This document shows positions 8,659-18,641 of a stretch of 64,000 nt of DNA, piece by piece. The translations under genes were made by a program, and so were the position numbers. Every line of letters starts with the position of its first letter. Position 1 is the first letter of the stretch. The notes beneath the pieces are model-generated. The model worked only from the letters and a program-made list of their open reading frames with translations. It was not told the origin of the DNA and did not search any database. The stretch is from positions 434,001 through 498,000 of the forward strand of contig NZ_QJRX01000002.1 of assembly GCF_003205495.1 (NCBI RefSeq), read 5' to 3'. The DNA comes from Aquipseudomonas alcaligenes (lineage in GTDB: Bacteria > Pseudomonadota > Gammaproteobacteria > Pseudomonadales > Pseudomonadaceae).

Positions 8659-9948
8659 ATGAGCCGGCGCAAGTCCCAGGACGACTACCACGACACGATC
8701 CGTGCCCTGTCCGGGCGCCTGGTCGAGGCGCAGACGCCGATCCGCGTGCTCGATGCCATCAAGTGGGACGATGGCGTGCGCCAGGGCTTCCTCAAGGCCA
8801 AGGGGCGCGCGCTGCCGGGGGTCGATCGCACCTACTACGACAATCGCCCGCTGGCCTTCGACCCGGTGGCGAAGAAGCTGGAATTCCAGAACATCGAGCG
8901 CGACATCACCCGCCAGCTCGGCCAGTTCAACCCGGTCGGGCAGATCATGCGACGCATGTGCAAGGAATACCGCATGGTCATCCGCATGCTCGAGGCGCGC
9001 GGCACCGCCGATTTCGGTCTGATCTCCCAGGAGCTCTACGGCGCCGCCTCGGACGCCTTCCACGCCGGCGACCCGACCCTGGCCGACCTCGGCCTGATGC
9101 TCTCCGACTACCTGAACAATATCGCCGCCCGTGGCGACCTGCAGGACGAGCCGAAGAACCTCACCGCCAAGGACGCCGTGGCCATCCTCCAGGAGCGCCT
9201 GGCCAAGGTGTTCGGCGACGACACCATCCGCGTGCTGGAGTCCGACGGCATAGTCGCCGACGCCGCCGCCGGCGCCGACTACATCAAGATCCGCAGCGAT
9301 GCTCTGTTCAACGAGCGCGACGTGCGCGCGCTGGAAGTGCACGAGGGCATGGTGCATGTCGGCACCACCCTCAACGGCCTCAACCAGCCGGTCTGCACCT
9401 TCCTGGCCAAGGGGCCGCCCTCGTCGACCGTGACCCAGGAGGGCCTGGCCATCCTCATGGAGGTGATCGCCTTCGCCTCTTACCCGTACCGCCTGCGCAA
9501 GCTGACCAACCGTACCCGCGCCATCCACATGGCGGAGGAGGGTGCCGACTTCCTGCAGGTGTTCGAGTTCTACCAGGAGCAGGGCTACGGCCTGGAAGAG
9601 AGCTACGGCAACGCCAGCCGGGTGTTCCGCGGCTCCACCCCGGACGGCCTGCCGTTCACCAAGGACCTGTCCTACCTCAAGGGCTTCATCCTGATCTACA
9701 ACTACATCCAGCTGGCCGTGCGCAAGGGCAAGCTGGAGCAGATCCCGCTGCTGTTCTGCGGCAAGACCACCCTGGAAGACATGCGCACCCTGCGCCAGTT
9801 GGTCGATGAGGGGCTGGTGGCGCCACCCAAGTACCTGCCGCCGCAGTTCCGCGACCTCAATGCACTGGCGGCCTGGATGTGTTTCTCCAACTTCCTCAAC
9901 CATCTGAGCCTGGATCGCATCGAAGCGGACTACGCCAATATTCTCTAG
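8659..9948 (+). CDS. QEGLA-motif protein (DUF1704), MATCAP-like metallopeptidase homologue
   Basis: This 429-residue protein belongs to the family annotated 'flavohemoglobin expression-modulating QEGLA motif protein' (DUF1704). It has an HExxxH zinc site, H228-E229 with H233 in ALEVHEGMVHVGTTLNG, and the diagnostic Q260-EGLA264 (TVTQEGLAILMEV). The family is related to the vertebrate MATCAP/KIAA0895 tubulin detyrosinases, so a carboxypeptidase-like activity is plausible, but no bacterial substrate is established as far as I know. There is no signal peptide, so it should be cytoplasmic. ATG 8659 has AAGGG 5 bases upstream; an in-frame GTG at 8653 is less likely. Likely co-transcribed with the preceding lipoprotein gene. 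Confidence 0.88.
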   Translation: MSRRKSQDDYHDTIRALSGRLVEAQTPIRVLDAIKWDDGVRQGFLKAKGRALPGVDRTYYDNRPLAFDPVAKKLEFQNIERDITRQLGQFNPVGQIMRRMCKEYRMVIRMLEARGTADFGLISQELYGAASDAFHAGDPTLADLGLMLSDYLNNIAARGDLQDEPKNLTAKDAVAILQERLAKVFGDDTIRVLESDGIVADAAAGADYIKIRSDALFNERDVRALEVHEGMVHVGTTLNGLNQPVCTFLAKGPPSSTVTQEGLAILMEVIAFASYPYRLRKLTNRTRAIHMAEEGADFLQVFEFYQEQGYGLEESYGNASRVFRGSTPDGLPFTKDLSYLKGFILIYNYIQLAVRKGKLEQIPLLFCGKTTLEDMRTLRQLVDEGLVAPPKYLPPQFRDLNALAAWMCFSNFLNHLSLDRIEADYANIL

Positions 9949-9985
9949 GCCCGACGTATCGCTGCTATCGCAGGGCCATGGCTTC

Positions 9986-10037
9986 GTAGCCCGGATGCAA
10001 TCCGGGGAGCGCCCATCCCGGATTGCATCCGGGCTAC
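9986..10037. repeat. REP-type perfect palindrome
   Basis: Two perfect 21-nt inverted arms (9986-10006 and 10017-10037) flank a 10-nt loop. The left arm begins GTAGCCCGGATGC and the right arm ends GCATCCGGGCTAC. The GTAG head and GC-rich stem are typical of Pseudomonas REP elements, which are mobilised by REP-associated tyrosine transposases and often lie between genes. No transposase gene is in the window. It separates the QEGLA gene from the AIM24-like gene. Confidence 0.85.
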
Positions 10038-10056
10038 CGATCAAGGAATCCTTCCT

Positions 10057-10803
10057 ATGCCCAGCCACAAACTCGACTACGAAATCCTCGGCGCCTCGGC
10101 GCAGACCGTGGAAATCATCCTCGACCCGGGCGAGACGGTAATCGCCGAAGCCGGGGTGATGAACTACATGACCGAAGGCATCCGCTTCGAGACGCGCATG
10201 GGCGACGGCTCGGCCAGCGGCGTGCTGGGCAAACTGTGGGGCGCCGGCAAGCGCCTGCTCACCGGCGAGTCGCTGTTCATGACCCACTTCAGCAACCAGG
10301 GCCAAGGCCAGCAGCGGGTCGGCTTCGCCGCTCCCTACCCGGGCACCGTGGTGCCCATCGACCTGGGCCAGGTCGGCGGCCGGCTGATCTGCCAGAAGGA
10401 CGCCTTCCTCTGCGCCGCCTACGGTACCGAGATCGGCATCAGCTTCAACAAGCGCATCGGCGCCGGCTTCTTCGGCGGCGAGGGCTTCATCCTGCAGAAG
10501 CTGGAAGGCGACGGCCTGGCTTTCGTGCATGCCGGCGGCACGGTGATCCGCAAGGAGCTGAACAACGAGACCCTGCGCCTGGACACCGGCTGCCTGGTGG
10601 CCTTCACCAGCGGCATCGACTACGACATCGGCCTGGCCGGCGGCCTCAAGAGCATGCTGTTCGGTGGCGAGGGCATCCTTTTGGCCACCCTCAAGGGCAC
10701 AGGTACCGTGTGGGTGCAGAGCCTGCCGTTCTCGCGCCTGGCCGAGCGCATCTACGACGCCACCTTCAGGGCCCGCGAGGAAGTGCGCGCCGGCGGCAAA
10801 TGA
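10057..10803 (+). CDS. AIM24/TIGR00266-family protein
   Basis: This 248-residue protein is of the TIGR00266/AIM24 type. Its start [20 protein letters not shown], the glycine-rich centre ([18 protein letters not shown]) and the end ([19 protein letters not shown]) are family signatures, and the fold is a beta-rich pseudo-repeat. Bacterial members have no assigned activity; the yeast homologue Aim24 is mitochondrial. There is no signal peptide or membrane helix. A ribosome site AAGGA lies about 9 bases before the ATG. It follows the QEGLA gene across the REP palindrome, so whether the two share a transcript is uncertain. Confidence 0.9.
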   Translation: MPSHKLDYEILGASAQTVEIILDPGETVIAEAGVMNYMTEGIRFETRMGDGSASGVLGKLWGAGKRLLTGESLFMTHFSNQGQGQQRVGFAAPYPGTVVPIDLGQVGGRLICQKDAFLCAAYGTEIGISFNKRIGAGFFGGEGFILQKLEGDGLAFVHAGGTVIRKELNNETLRLDTGCLVAFTSGIDYDIGLAGGLKSMLFGGEGILLATLKGTGTVWVQSLPFSRLAERIYDATFRAREEVRAGGK

Positions 10804-10878
10804 CCTGCGACATCCCGGCCATGCCGTGCGGCCGGGCTGCGGGTAAACTAGCGGCCTTTCGAATCGCGAGCTTGTCCC

Positions 10879-11208
10879 ATGAGTGAAGAACGCAACGCCA
10901 TTCCCCTGATTCTCACCGGCATCGCCAGCGTCATCGCCACCGTCGGCGTGCTCTGGTACTACGGCTATCTGCATTTCGCCAAGGAGGAGGACGCCCTGCT
11001 GCTGGCCGACTTCACGATGCTCAAGACGGTGCCCGGCGAGGACTACAAGGTCTCGCTCAAGCCGGCCAGCCAGGTGGCGCAGTGCTTCGATGGCGTGCTG
11101 GTGCTGTTCGATACCCAGCAGAAGGGCCTGACCGGCGTGCTGGTGGACAGCAAGAAGCAGGCGGTGCGCTGCATGGGCCAGGAAACCCCGCAGGCGCCGC
11201 AGCCTTAA
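10879..11208 (+). CDS. Small single-pass membrane protein, hypothetical
   Basis: This 109-residue protein has one N-terminal transmembrane helix (about residues 8-28, IPLILTGIASVIATVGVLWY) and a roughly 80-residue soluble tail with two Cys residues (AQCFDG and VRCMGQ) that could pair if periplasmic. There is no cleavage site, so it is probably anchored. I do not recognise a domain. It lies 75 bp after the AIM24-like gene and 15 bp before the macro-domain gene, suggesting co-transcription with the latter. Confidence 0.7.
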   Translation: MSEERNAIPLILTGIASVIATVGVLWYYGYLHFAKEEDALLLADFTMLKTVPGEDYKVSLKPASQVAQCFDGVLVLFDTQQKGLTGVLVDSKKQAVRCMGQETPQAPQP

Positions 11209-11223
11209 CCCGAGCGCCGGGCG

Positions 11224-11727
11224 ATGCGGATCGAGGTCCTGCACGGCGACATCACCGCCCTGGCGCTGGACGCCATAGTCAACGCCGCCAACAGCTCGCT
11301 GCTCGGCGGTGGCGGGGTCGATGGCGCCATCCACCGCGCCGCCGGCCCCGAGCTGCTGGCCTGCTGTCGCGCGCTGGGCGGCTGCCCCACCGGCGAAGCG
11401 CGCATCACACCGGGCTTTGCTCTGCCGGCCCGGCACGTGATCCACACGGTAGGCCCGTTCTGGCGCGGTGGCGGGCAGGGCGAGGCCGATCTGCTGGCCG
11501 CCTGCTACCGCAACAGCCTGGCTCTGGCCGAGGCATACGGGTTGGCCGAGATTGCCTTTCCCGCCATCAGTTGCGGGGTCTACGGCTATCCGCTGGAAGC
11601 GGCGGCGCGGATCGCCATCGCCGAGCTGAGGCGTGGGCGCCAGGTCGATAGCAGCCTGCGCCGCGCGCTGCTGGTGGCCTTCTCCGCCGAGATGGCCGAG
11701 CTCTACCGGCGTCTGCTGGCGCCCTAG
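11224..11727 (+). CDS. Macro-domain protein, probable O-acetyl-ADP-ribose deacetylase
   Basis: This 167-residue protein is a single macro domain, close in length to E. coli YmdB. The ligand-binding signatures are intact: [20 protein letters not shown], the [14 protein letters not shown] loop, and [17 protein letters not shown]. Such domains bind or hydrolyse ADP-ribose derivatives, including O-acetyl-ADP-ribose and ADP-ribosylated groups. The ATG at 11224 follows the preceding stop by 15 bp. Its stop codon interlocks with that of the convergent downstream gene on a CTAG. No ADP-ribosyltransferase or sirtuin gene is adjacent, so the partner is unknown. Confidence 0.92.
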   Translation: MRIEVLHGDITALALDAIVNAANSSLLGGGGVDGAIHRAAGPELLACCRALGGCPTGEARITPGFALPARHVIHTVGPFWRGGGQGEADLLAACYRNSLALAEAYGLAEIAFPAISCGVYGYPLEAAARIAIAELRRGRQVDSSLRRALLVAFSAEMAELYRRLLAP

Positions 11728-12068
11728 TGCTTGGCGCCATCCTGCTGCGCGGTCATTTCCCGCAGGTAGCGGCGCGACAGGGCGAGGAAGCGCGGCGTGG
11801 GGCCGATGTCCTCGTACAGCGGGTCGCCCTGCTCGTCGGTGGCCACCACCTTGCTGCCCTTGACGTAGGGCAGGCTGGCCTCCAGTTCCTCCAGGGCCGC
11901 GCCGATCAGTTCGCCGAGCAGTTCCTCGGCGCTGCGCTTGGGATACATCTCGCACAGCGCCGCCAGGCGCGCAGCGGCTTCCAGGTCGAGATGGATGTGG
12001 TACTGACTGCGGGTCAGGCGACCCTTGGCGTTCTGCTCCCAATGGCGGGTGAGTTCACGGATCTTCAT
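11724..12068 (-). CDS. Small conserved cytoplasmic protein of unknown function
   Basis: This 114-residue protein ([19 protein letters not shown]...) is helical and charged, with a conserved-looking core [23 protein letters not shown] and the end [12 protein letters not shown]. Similar Pseudomonas proteins carry database labels such as 'pilin assembly protein' or 'type I pili tip component'; nothing in the sequence supports these (no signal peptide, no pilin motif). The short strand-then-helix N-terminal pattern loosely recalls ribbon-helix-helix proteins, but this is weak. ATG 12068 has GAGG about 5 bases upstream; a GTG two codons earlier is possible. Convergent with the macro-domain gene through a shared CTAG. 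Confidence 0.7.
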   Translation of the reverse strand: MKIRELTRHWEQNAKGRLTRSQYHIHLDLEAAARLAALCEMYPKRSAEELLGELIGAALEELEASLPYVKGSKVVATDEQGDPLYEDIGPTPRFLALSRRYLREMTAQQDGAKH

Positions 12069-12263
12069 ACACACCTCGGTATGCCCATTCGTGGTGGGCG
12101 GTGGTCTGGTCGGGGACTGCCGGGCCCAACCCGCGGGGCTTTTGCCCCCGCTCTGTTCAGCCTAGCTCGCCTGCGCCGGGCCCATGGCCATTCGTCGCGT
12201 GCTTGTAAGAAGCGGTCGCCCTGTGCAAGCTGAAGGCTCTATCCCGAGGCGGAGAGGACGGCC

Positions 12264-14900
12264 ATGGCGGAAATCGATGCGCGCCTGCGCGAAGAGGTTC
12301 ACCTGTTCGGCGAGTTGCTCGGCGACTGCATCCGCAACCAGCGCGGCGAGGCCTTCCTGGCCAAGATCGAGCTGATCCGCCAGGGTTCCAAGGCCGGTCG
12401 CCAGGGCTCCTCGGCCGGTGAACAGCAACTGCGCGAGACCCTCGCCGCGCTCAGCGACGACGAGCTGCTGCCGGTGGCGCGGGCCTTCAACCAGTTTCTC
12501 AACCTGGCCAATATCGCCGAGCAGTACCACCGCATCCGCCGGCGTCGGCCGGACGAGGCGCAACCCTTCGATGACCGGGTGTTGGCCGAGTTGCTCCAGC
12601 GCCTGGTGGCGGGTGGGCATGCCCCGGAACAGCTGGCCCGCCAGCTCGGGCGGGTCGATATCGAGCTGGTCCTCACCGCGCACCCCACCGAGGTGGCGCG
12701 GCGTACCCTGATCCAGAAATACGACGCCATCGCCGCCCAGCTGGCCGCCCTCGACCACAGCGACCTGCTGGCGGCCGAGCGCGGCGAGGTGCAAATGCGG
12801 TTGCGCCGACTGATCGCCGAGGCCTGGCACACCGAGGAAATCCGCCGCAGTCGGCCCAGCCCGGTGGACGAGGCCAAGTGGGGCTTCGCGGTGATCGAGC
12901 ATTCCCTGTGGCAGGCCGTGCCGAGCTTCCTGCGCAAGGCCGACCAGGCCCTGCAGGACGCCTGCGGCCTGCGCCTGCCGCTGGAGGCGGCACCGGTGCG
13001 TTTCGCCTCCTGGATGGGCGGCGACCGCGACGGCAATCCCAATGTCACCGCCAGCGTCACCCGCGAGGTGCTGCTGCTGGCGCGCTGGATGGCCGCCGAC
13101 CTCTATCTGCGCGACGTCGACCGGCTGGCCGCCGAGCTGTCCATGCAGCAGGCCAGCGACGAGCTGCGCCTGCGCGTCGGCGTCCATCCCGAGCCCTATC
13201 GCGCCGTGCTCAAGCAACTGCGCGAGCGCCTGCGCGCCACCCGCGCCTGGGCCGAGGCGGCGCTGGCCGCGGACGTCGCCCCGGGCCCCGAGGTGCTGCA
13301 CGACAACCGCGAGCTGCTCGAGCCGCTGGAGCTTTGCTACCACTCGCTGCATGCCTGCGGCATGGGCGTGATCGCCGAGGGCGAGCTGCTCGACTGCCTG
13401 CGCCGCGCGGCCTGCTTCGGCCTGTTCCTGGCGCGCCTGGACGTGCGCCAGGACGCTGCCCGGCATGCCGCCGCCATGGCCGAGATCACCGACTACCTGG
13501 GCCTGGGCAACTACGCCGAATGGGACGAGGAGCGGCGCCTGGAGTTCCTCCTGCGCGAACTGGACAATCGCCGCCCGCTGCTGCCGGCGCAGCACCGGCC
13601 CTCGGCCGAGACCGCCGAGGTGCTGGCCACCTGCCGCGTCATCGCCGCCGCGCCGGCCGCCTCGCTCGGCACCTATGTCATCTCCATGGCGGGCGCGCCA
13701 TCCGACGTGCTGGCGGTGCAACTGCTATTGAAGGAAGCCGGCCTGCAGCGGCCGATGCGGGTTGCACCGCTGTTCGAGACCCTGGCCGACCTGGACAACG
13801 CCGGTCCGGCCATCGACCGCCTGCTCGGCCTGCACGGCTACCGCGCGCGCCTGCACGGGCCGCAGGAAGTGATGATCGGCTACTCCGACTCGGCCAAGGA
13901 TGCCGGCACGGTGGCCGCCGCCTGGGCCCAGTACCGCGCCCAGGAGACCCTGGTGGAGGTGTGCCGCAAGCACGAGGTCGAGCTGCTGCTGTTCCATGGC
14001 CGCGGTGGCACCGTCGGCCGCGGTGGCGGCCCGGCCCACGCGGCCATCCTGTCGCAGCCGCCGGGCTCGGTGAGCGGGCGCTTCCGTACCACCGAGCAGG
14101 GCGAGATGATCCGCTTCAAGTTCGGCCTGCCGGCGCTGGCCGAGCAGAACCTCAACCTGTACCTGGCCGCCGTGCTGGAGGCCACCCTGCAGCCGCCGCC
14201 GGCCCCCGAGCCGGCCTGGCGCGCCGCCATGGACCGGCTGGCCGGGGAGGGCGTGGCGGCCTATCGCGCGGTGGTGCGCGAGCATCCGCAGTTCGTCGAG
14301 TACTTCGCCCAGGCCACCCCGGAACAGGAGCTCGGTCGCCTGCCGCTGGGCAGCCGCCCGGCCAAGCGCCGCGCCGGCGGGGTGGAGAGCCTGCGGGCGA
14401 TTCCCTGGATCTTCGCCTGGACCCAGACGCGCCTGATGCTGCCGGCCTGGCTGGGCTGGGAGACGGCCCTGGGCAACGCGTTGCAGCGTGGCGAGCAGGC
14501 CCTGCTGGAGGACATGCGCGAGCGCTGGCCGTTCTTCCGCACGCGCATCGACATGCTGGAGATGGTGCTGGCCAAGACCGACCTGTCGATCGCCGCCCTG
14601 TATGACGAGCGCCTTGTCGATACAGCACTGCGACCCCTGGGTGCGCAGTTGCGCGACCTATTGTCGCAGTGCCGCGCTCTGGTACTGGGCCTGACCCATC
14701 AGTCGGAGCTGCTCACCCACAGTCCGGAGACCCGCGAGGCGATCACCGTGCGCAATATCTACCTGGACCCGTTGCACCTGCTGCAGGCCGAGCTTCTGGC
14801 CCGTTCCAGGCAGCGCCAGAGTGCGGCGGACAGCCCCTTGGAGCAGGCTCTGCTGGTCACCGTGGCGGGCATCGCGGCGGGCCTGCGCAACACCGGCTGA
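12264..14900 (+). CDS. ppc: Phosphoenolpyruvate carboxylase
   Basis: This 878-residue enzyme carboxylates phosphoenolpyruvate to oxaloacetate, refilling the TCA cycle. All key motifs are present: the catalytic His140 in [38 protein letters not shown], and the glycine-rich loop with His578 in [14 protein letters not shown]. The C-terminus (IAAGLRNTG) matches the family's allosteric end. Its length is near that of the E. coli enzyme (883). The ATG is preceded by GGAGAGGA. The upstream 195 bp also contain the start of the divergent small gene and a GC-rich hairpin (about 12134-12152). adk follows after 162 bp, a common Pseudomonas order. Confidence 0.98.
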   Translation: MAEIDARLREEVHLFGELLGDCIRNQRGEAFLAKIELIRQGSKAGRQGSSAGEQQLRETLAALSDDELLPVARAFNQFLNLANIAEQYHRIRRRRPDEAQPFDDRVLAELLQRLVAGGHAPEQLARQLGRVDIELVLTAHPTEVARRTLIQKYDAIAAQLAALDHSDLLAAERGEVQMRLRRLIAEAWHTEEIRRSRPSPVDEAKWGFAVIEHSLWQAVPSFLRKADQALQDACGLRLPLEAAPVRFASWMGGDRDGNPNVTASVTREVLLLARWMAADLYLRDVDRLAAELSMQQASDELRLRVGVHPEPYRAVLKQLRERLRATRAWAEAALAADVAPGPEVLHDNRELLEPLELCYHSLHACGMGVIAEGELLDCLRRAACFGLFLARLDVRQDAARHAAAMAEITDYLGLGNYAEWDEERRLEFLLRELDNRRPLLPAQHRPSAETAEVLATCRVIAAAPAASLGTYVISMAGAPSDVLAVQLLLKEAGLQRPMRVAPLFETLADLDNAGPAIDRLLGLHGYRARLHGPQEVMIGYSDSAKDAGTVAAAWAQYRAQETLVEVCRKHEVELLLFHGRGGTVGRGGGPAHAAILSQPPGSVSGRFRTTEQGEMIRFKFGLPALAEQNLNLYLAAVLEATLQPPPAPEPAWRAAMDRLAGEGVAAYRAVVREHPQFVEYFAQATPEQELGRLPLGSRPAKRRAGGVESLRAIPWIFAWTQTRLMLPAWLGWETALGNALQRGEQALLEDMRERWPFFRTRIDMLEMVLAKTDLSIAALYDERLVDTALRPLGAQLRDLLSQCRALVLGLTHQSELLTHSPETREAITVRNIYLDPLHLLQAELLARSRQRQSAADSPLEQALLVTVAGIAAGLRNTG

Positions 14901-14981
14901 GGCCCCGCCGCCTCCGACTTTCGGTGGCTTGTGCAGCCTTGATGCGCTGTGTATCGTGGCCATCCTTTCGCCGCTCAGTGA

Positions 14982-15710
<729 letters not shown>

Positions 15711-15727
15711 TCGGCTGATCGCTCTGT

Positions 15728-15760
15728 CCAACGGCCCGCCATTCGCGGGCCGTTGGCGTT
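15728..15760 (+). terminator. Hairpin terminator after adk
   Basis: A perfect 12-bp stem (15728-15739 with 15745-15756, CCAACGGCCCGC and its complement), loop CATTC, then CGTTTA. The stem is strong but the T run is short, so termination may be partial. Confidence 0.65.
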
Positions 15761-15797
15761 TATAATGCCCGCCTTTTTCTGCCCACCGGATGCCTCG

Positions 15798-16478
15798 ATG
15801 ACCACTCTGCTGGCCCTGGATACCGCCACCGAAGCCTGTTCCGTCGCCCTGCTGCACGAGGGTAGGGTGCTCAGCCACTACGAGGTGATCCCGCGCCTGC
15901 ACGCCCAGCGCCTGCTGCCCATGGTTCAGCAGATTCTCGGCGAGGCCGGGGTGGCGCTGTCGGCGGTGGACGCCATCGCTTTCGGTCGCGGTCCCGGTGC
16001 CTTCACCGGCGTGCGTATCGCCATCGGCGTGGTCCAGGGCCTGGCCTTCGCCCTCGACAGGCCGGTGCTACCGGTCTCCAACCTGGCCGTGCTGGCCCAG
16101 CGCGCACTGCGCGAGCATGGCGCGCAGCAGGTGGCAGCGGCCATCGACGCGCGCATGGACGAGGTCTACTGGGGCTGCTACGTCGCCGAACAGGGCGAGA
16201 TGCGCCTGCAGGGCGTGGAGGCGGTGCTGGCTCCGGAGCTGGCGCAGCTGCCGCGCGGCGCCACAGGCGACTGGTTCGCCGCCGGCACCGGCTGGGGCAC
16301 CTACGGCGCGCGTATCGGGCTGCAACCCAGCGGCAGTGATCCGGCCATGCTGCCGCATGCCCAGGACCTGCTGAGCCTGGCCCATTTCGCCTGGCAGCGC
16401 GACGAGGCGCTGCCGGCCGACCAGGCCCAGCCGGTGTACCTGCGCGACAATGTGGCGACACCCAAGCAGACGGGCTGA
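15798..16478 (+). CDS. tsaB: tRNA threonylcarbamoyladenosine biosynthesis protein TsaB
   Basis: This 226-residue protein is an ASKHA-fold partner of TsaD, needed for t6A37 on ANN-decoding tRNAs. The signatures are the N-terminal LLALDTATEACSVAL and the conserved GRGPGAFTGVRIAIG. ATG 15798 gives the family-typical MTTLLALDT start; an upstream in-frame ATG at 15753 would fall inside the adk terminator and is rejected. tsaB downstream of adk matches Pseudomonas gene order from memory. It lacks TsaD's metal site, as expected for a scaffolding paralogue. Confidence 0.95.
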   Translation: MTTLLALDTATEACSVALLHEGRVLSHYEVIPRLHAQRLLPMVQQILGEAGVALSAVDAIAFGRGPGAFTGVRIAIGVVQGLAFALDRPVLPVSNLAVLAQRALREHGAQQVAAAIDARMDEVYWGCYVAEQGEMRLQGVEAVLAPELAQLPRGATGDWFAAGTGWGTYGARIGLQPSGSDPAMLPHAQDLLSLAHFAWQRDEALPADQAQPVYLRDNVATPKQTG

Positions 16479-16572
16479 GCGGCGGGCCATCCGTCCGCCA
16501 TTTGACGCCGGCAAATTGCCATTTGCGGCCGTGGCCGCTACAGTCCACCGCACGTATTGCGAGCAGTAACAG

Positions 16573-16917
16573 ATGCGTATCGACGGTTTCTCATCCTCCT
16601 ACCCGCTGGATCGCAGCCCCCGCCCGGGCAGTGCGGTCACGCCCTTGCGCGAAAGCCAGCGCGAGGTCGAGGAACGTCGCGAGCAGCCGGCATCGCCGTC
16701 CGCTACCCAGGGCTACGAGCAACTGGCCCAGCCGCGCCGGGTGCAGGCCGGCAATGCCAGCAGCGACAGCCTGCCGGCGCGCTACCAGGATGGCTTCGCC
16801 CAGCAGCGTGGTCTCAGCGCCAAGGCCAATCAGGCCCTGGCCGCCTACGGCAATACCGCCGGATTCACCGAAGAGCGCGACGCCAGCGAAGTCTTGGGCC
16901 TAGACCTCTACGCCTGA
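16573..16917 (+). CDS. Small hydrophilic conserved protein, unknown function
   Basis: This 114-residue protein (MRIDGFSSSYPLDRSPRPGS...) is hydrophilic, probably disordered in its first 60 residues (many Ser, Pro, Glu, Arg, Gln) and with a helical C-terminal segment (SAKANQALAAYGNTAGFT). There is no signal peptide, membrane helix or known motif. Its stop overlaps the start of the DUF72 gene (TGATG at 16915-16919), implying translational coupling. The ribosome site is weak. From memory, similar small proteins occur here in other Pseudomonas. Confidence 0.7.
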   Translation: MRIDGFSSSYPLDRSPRPGSAVTPLRESQREVEERREQPASPSATQGYEQLAQPRRVQAGNASSDSLPARYQDGFAQQRGLSAKANQALAAYGNTAGFTEERDASEVLGLDLYA

Positions 16918-17771
16918 TGCTGCCCTACTTCATCGGCTGCCCGTCGTGGAACGAGCCGGCCTGGCGCGGCAGCTTCTATCCCGCCGCTCTGCGTCCCGCT
17001 GAGACCCTGGCCTACTACTGTGCCACCTTCAACGCGGTCGAGGGCAATACCACTTTCTATGCCCGTCCTACGGCGCAGACCGTGCTGCGCTGGGCTGAGC
17101 AGATGCCCGCTGCCTTCCGTTTCTGCGCCAAGGTGCCGCGCGATATCAGCCATGCCGGCGATCTGCGCGAGCATTTTGCCGCCACGGTGGATTTCCTGCG
17201 GCTGCTGGCACCGCTGGGCGAGCGGGTGGCGCCGCTCTGGCTGCAGCTGCCGGCCAGCTTCGGTCCCTCGCGTCTGGACGAGCTGCTGGCCTGGCTGGAC
17301 GAATTCGCCGACCGTAGCGTGGCCGTGGAGCTGCGCCATCCGCTCTTCTTTGCCCGTGGCGAGGAGGAGCGCCTGCTCAATCGCGAGCTGCAGGCTCGCG
17401 CCGTGGAGCGTATCTGCCTGGACTCACGAGCGTTGTTTGCCTGCACCTCGCGTGATCCGGCGGTGCTGCATGCCCAGGCGAAGAAGCCGCGCCTGCCGCT
17501 GCGTCCGACTGCTTTCAGCGCCAGCCCGCAGCTGCGTTTCGTCGGCGGCCCGGACCTCGAGGCCAATCAGGCCTTTCTCGAGCCCTGGCTGGACAAGGTG
17601 GCGGACTGGATAGGGCAGGGCCTGACGCCCCATGTGTTCCTGCATACCCCGGACAATCAGCTGGCCGCAGCACAGGCGCTGCGTTTCCATCGTGCGCTGA
17701 TGCAGCGCCTGCCCGGCTTGCCGGCGCTGGCGCGGTCCGAGCCTGAAGTGGAGCAGTTGGGGCTGATCTAG
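16917..17771 (+). CDS. DUF72-family TIM-barrel protein
   Basis: This 284-residue protein is of the DUF72 (YecE-like) family. It starts LPYFIGCPSWNEPAWRGSFY and contains the conserved FNAVEGNTTFYARPT and FRFCAKVPRDISH segments, characteristic of this metal-dependent TIM-barrel fold related to AP endonuclease-type barrels. No activity is established. ATG 16917 shares its A with the TGA of the previous gene, arguing for coupled translation; upstream in-frame codons read through that gene in another frame and are rejected. Its stop interlocks with that of the convergent calcium-loop gene on a CTAG. Confidence 0.88.
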   Translation: MLPYFIGCPSWNEPAWRGSFYPAALRPAETLAYYCATFNAVEGNTTFYARPTAQTVLRWAEQMPAAFRFCAKVPRDISHAGDLREHFAATVDFLRLLAPLGERVAPLWLQLPASFGPSRLDELLAWLDEFADRSVAVELRHPLFFARGEEERLLNRELQARAVERICLDSRALFACTSRDPAVLHAQAKKPRLPLRPTAFSASPQLRFVGGPDLEANQAFLEPWLDKVADWIGQGLTPHVFLHTPDNQLAAAQALRFHRALMQRLPGLPALARSEPEVEQLGLI

Positions 17772-18535
17772 CGCCGCGCCAGTAGCAGGTCGGCGGCCTG
17801 GCCGCTGCGGCCGTCGGCGAACTCGAAGCGGCCCAGCTGGGCGATCTCGTCGTAGGCGCCCAGGGCGATCTTGACGTCGCGCGCGCCCAGTTCGATGGCG
17901 GCGACCCCGGCCTGGCCCAGGCTCTGGCTGTGCTGGCGGCCCTCGGCGTCGAAGCGCAGCAGGCGCAGGCGTTCGAACACCGCGTCCTGGGCGTCGATGC
18001 GGCCATCGTCGTTGTCGTCATACCAGGCCAGTTCGGCGAAGCCGTTGGCGGCGCCGTTCTGGTCGCCGAACAGCTCGCGGCCGTCATCGATGCGGCCGTT
18101 GCCGTTGCGATCCAGGGCCAGCAGGGCGTCGTCGCCGCTGGGTGCGCTGATGCGGTCGCGGCGGCCGTCGGCGTCCAGGTCGAAGCGCACGGCATCGTCC
18201 AGGCCGCGGGTGGCGAAGCCGTTGCCGGCCAGGTCGAGCACCAGCGGGTCGGTCTTCTGTGGCTGCGGGTTGGCGGTCACGTTCAGCTCCAGCTCGCGCT
18301 GCTGCAGCACCTGCTGGAAACTGGCGGCCTGGGCGGCGGCATCCGCCGGGACCTGTGCTGTGGGTGGTGCGCTGCGCGCTTCCTCGATCTCGGCGGCGGC
18401 CGTCTCGGGCGCGGGCTGCTCGCCCTTGGGCATCAGGGTGCGGCGCAGGATCTGGTAGTCGAGGGAGTCGCGCAGGCCGGCGTCGAGCTGCTTGTCCAGC
18501 GCGGACGGGCGTGGGGCGGAAAGGGCATCGAACAT
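17768..18535 (-). CDS. Stand-alone RTX-type calcium-loop protein
   Basis: This 255-residue protein has a Gln/Ala-rich N-terminal half without a signal peptide and a C-terminal half (from about residue 95) full of EF-hand-like acidic loops: FDLDADGRRDR, LDRNGNGRIDDGRELFGD and DDNDDGRIDAQD. This exact succession (LDLAGNG, FDLDADG, DRNGNG...ELFGD, ANGF, DDNDDG) is found in large RTX adhesins and toxins. Here it is free-standing. Calcium binding is likely; export, if any, would need a non-Sec route. Function is unknown. Convergent with the DUF72 gene. Confidence 0.78.
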   Translation of the reverse strand: MFDALSAPRPSALDKQLDAGLRDSLDYQILRRTLMPKGEQPAPETAAAEIEEARSAPPTAQVPADAAAQAASFQQVLQQRELELNVTANPQPQKTDPLVLDLAGNGFATRGLDDAVRFDLDADGRRDRISAPSGDDALLALDRNGNGRIDDGRELFGDQNGAANGFAELAWYDDNDDGRIDAQDAVFERLRLLRFDAEGRQHSQSLGQAGVAAIELGARDVKIALGAYDEIAQLGRFEFADGRSGQAADLLLARR

Positions 18536-18641
18536 GCGGGAACTCGGTGCGGTCGCCGTGGGCCGCGTCTGGCAGAATAGGGCACAGTCATGTATCGGCC
18601 TGGTGCCGCGTCTTTTGAGCGTTTTTTGAGCATATTTCCTG

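Noticed and set aside
8629..12042. A minus-strand open frame of over 1100 codons opposite five genes
   Set aside because: It mirrors plus-strand genes with clear families; its translation is low-complexity His/Gln/Gly/Leu-rich, typical of antisense frames in GC-rich DNA.
11724..12068. Pilin assembly role suggested by database-style names
   Set aside because: The protein has no signal peptide, membrane segment or pilin motif, and no pilus genes are nearby.
12134..12152. GC hairpin with TTTT in its loop upstream of ppc as a terminator
   Set aside because: The T run is in the loop rather than after the stem, and no plus-strand gene ends nearby.
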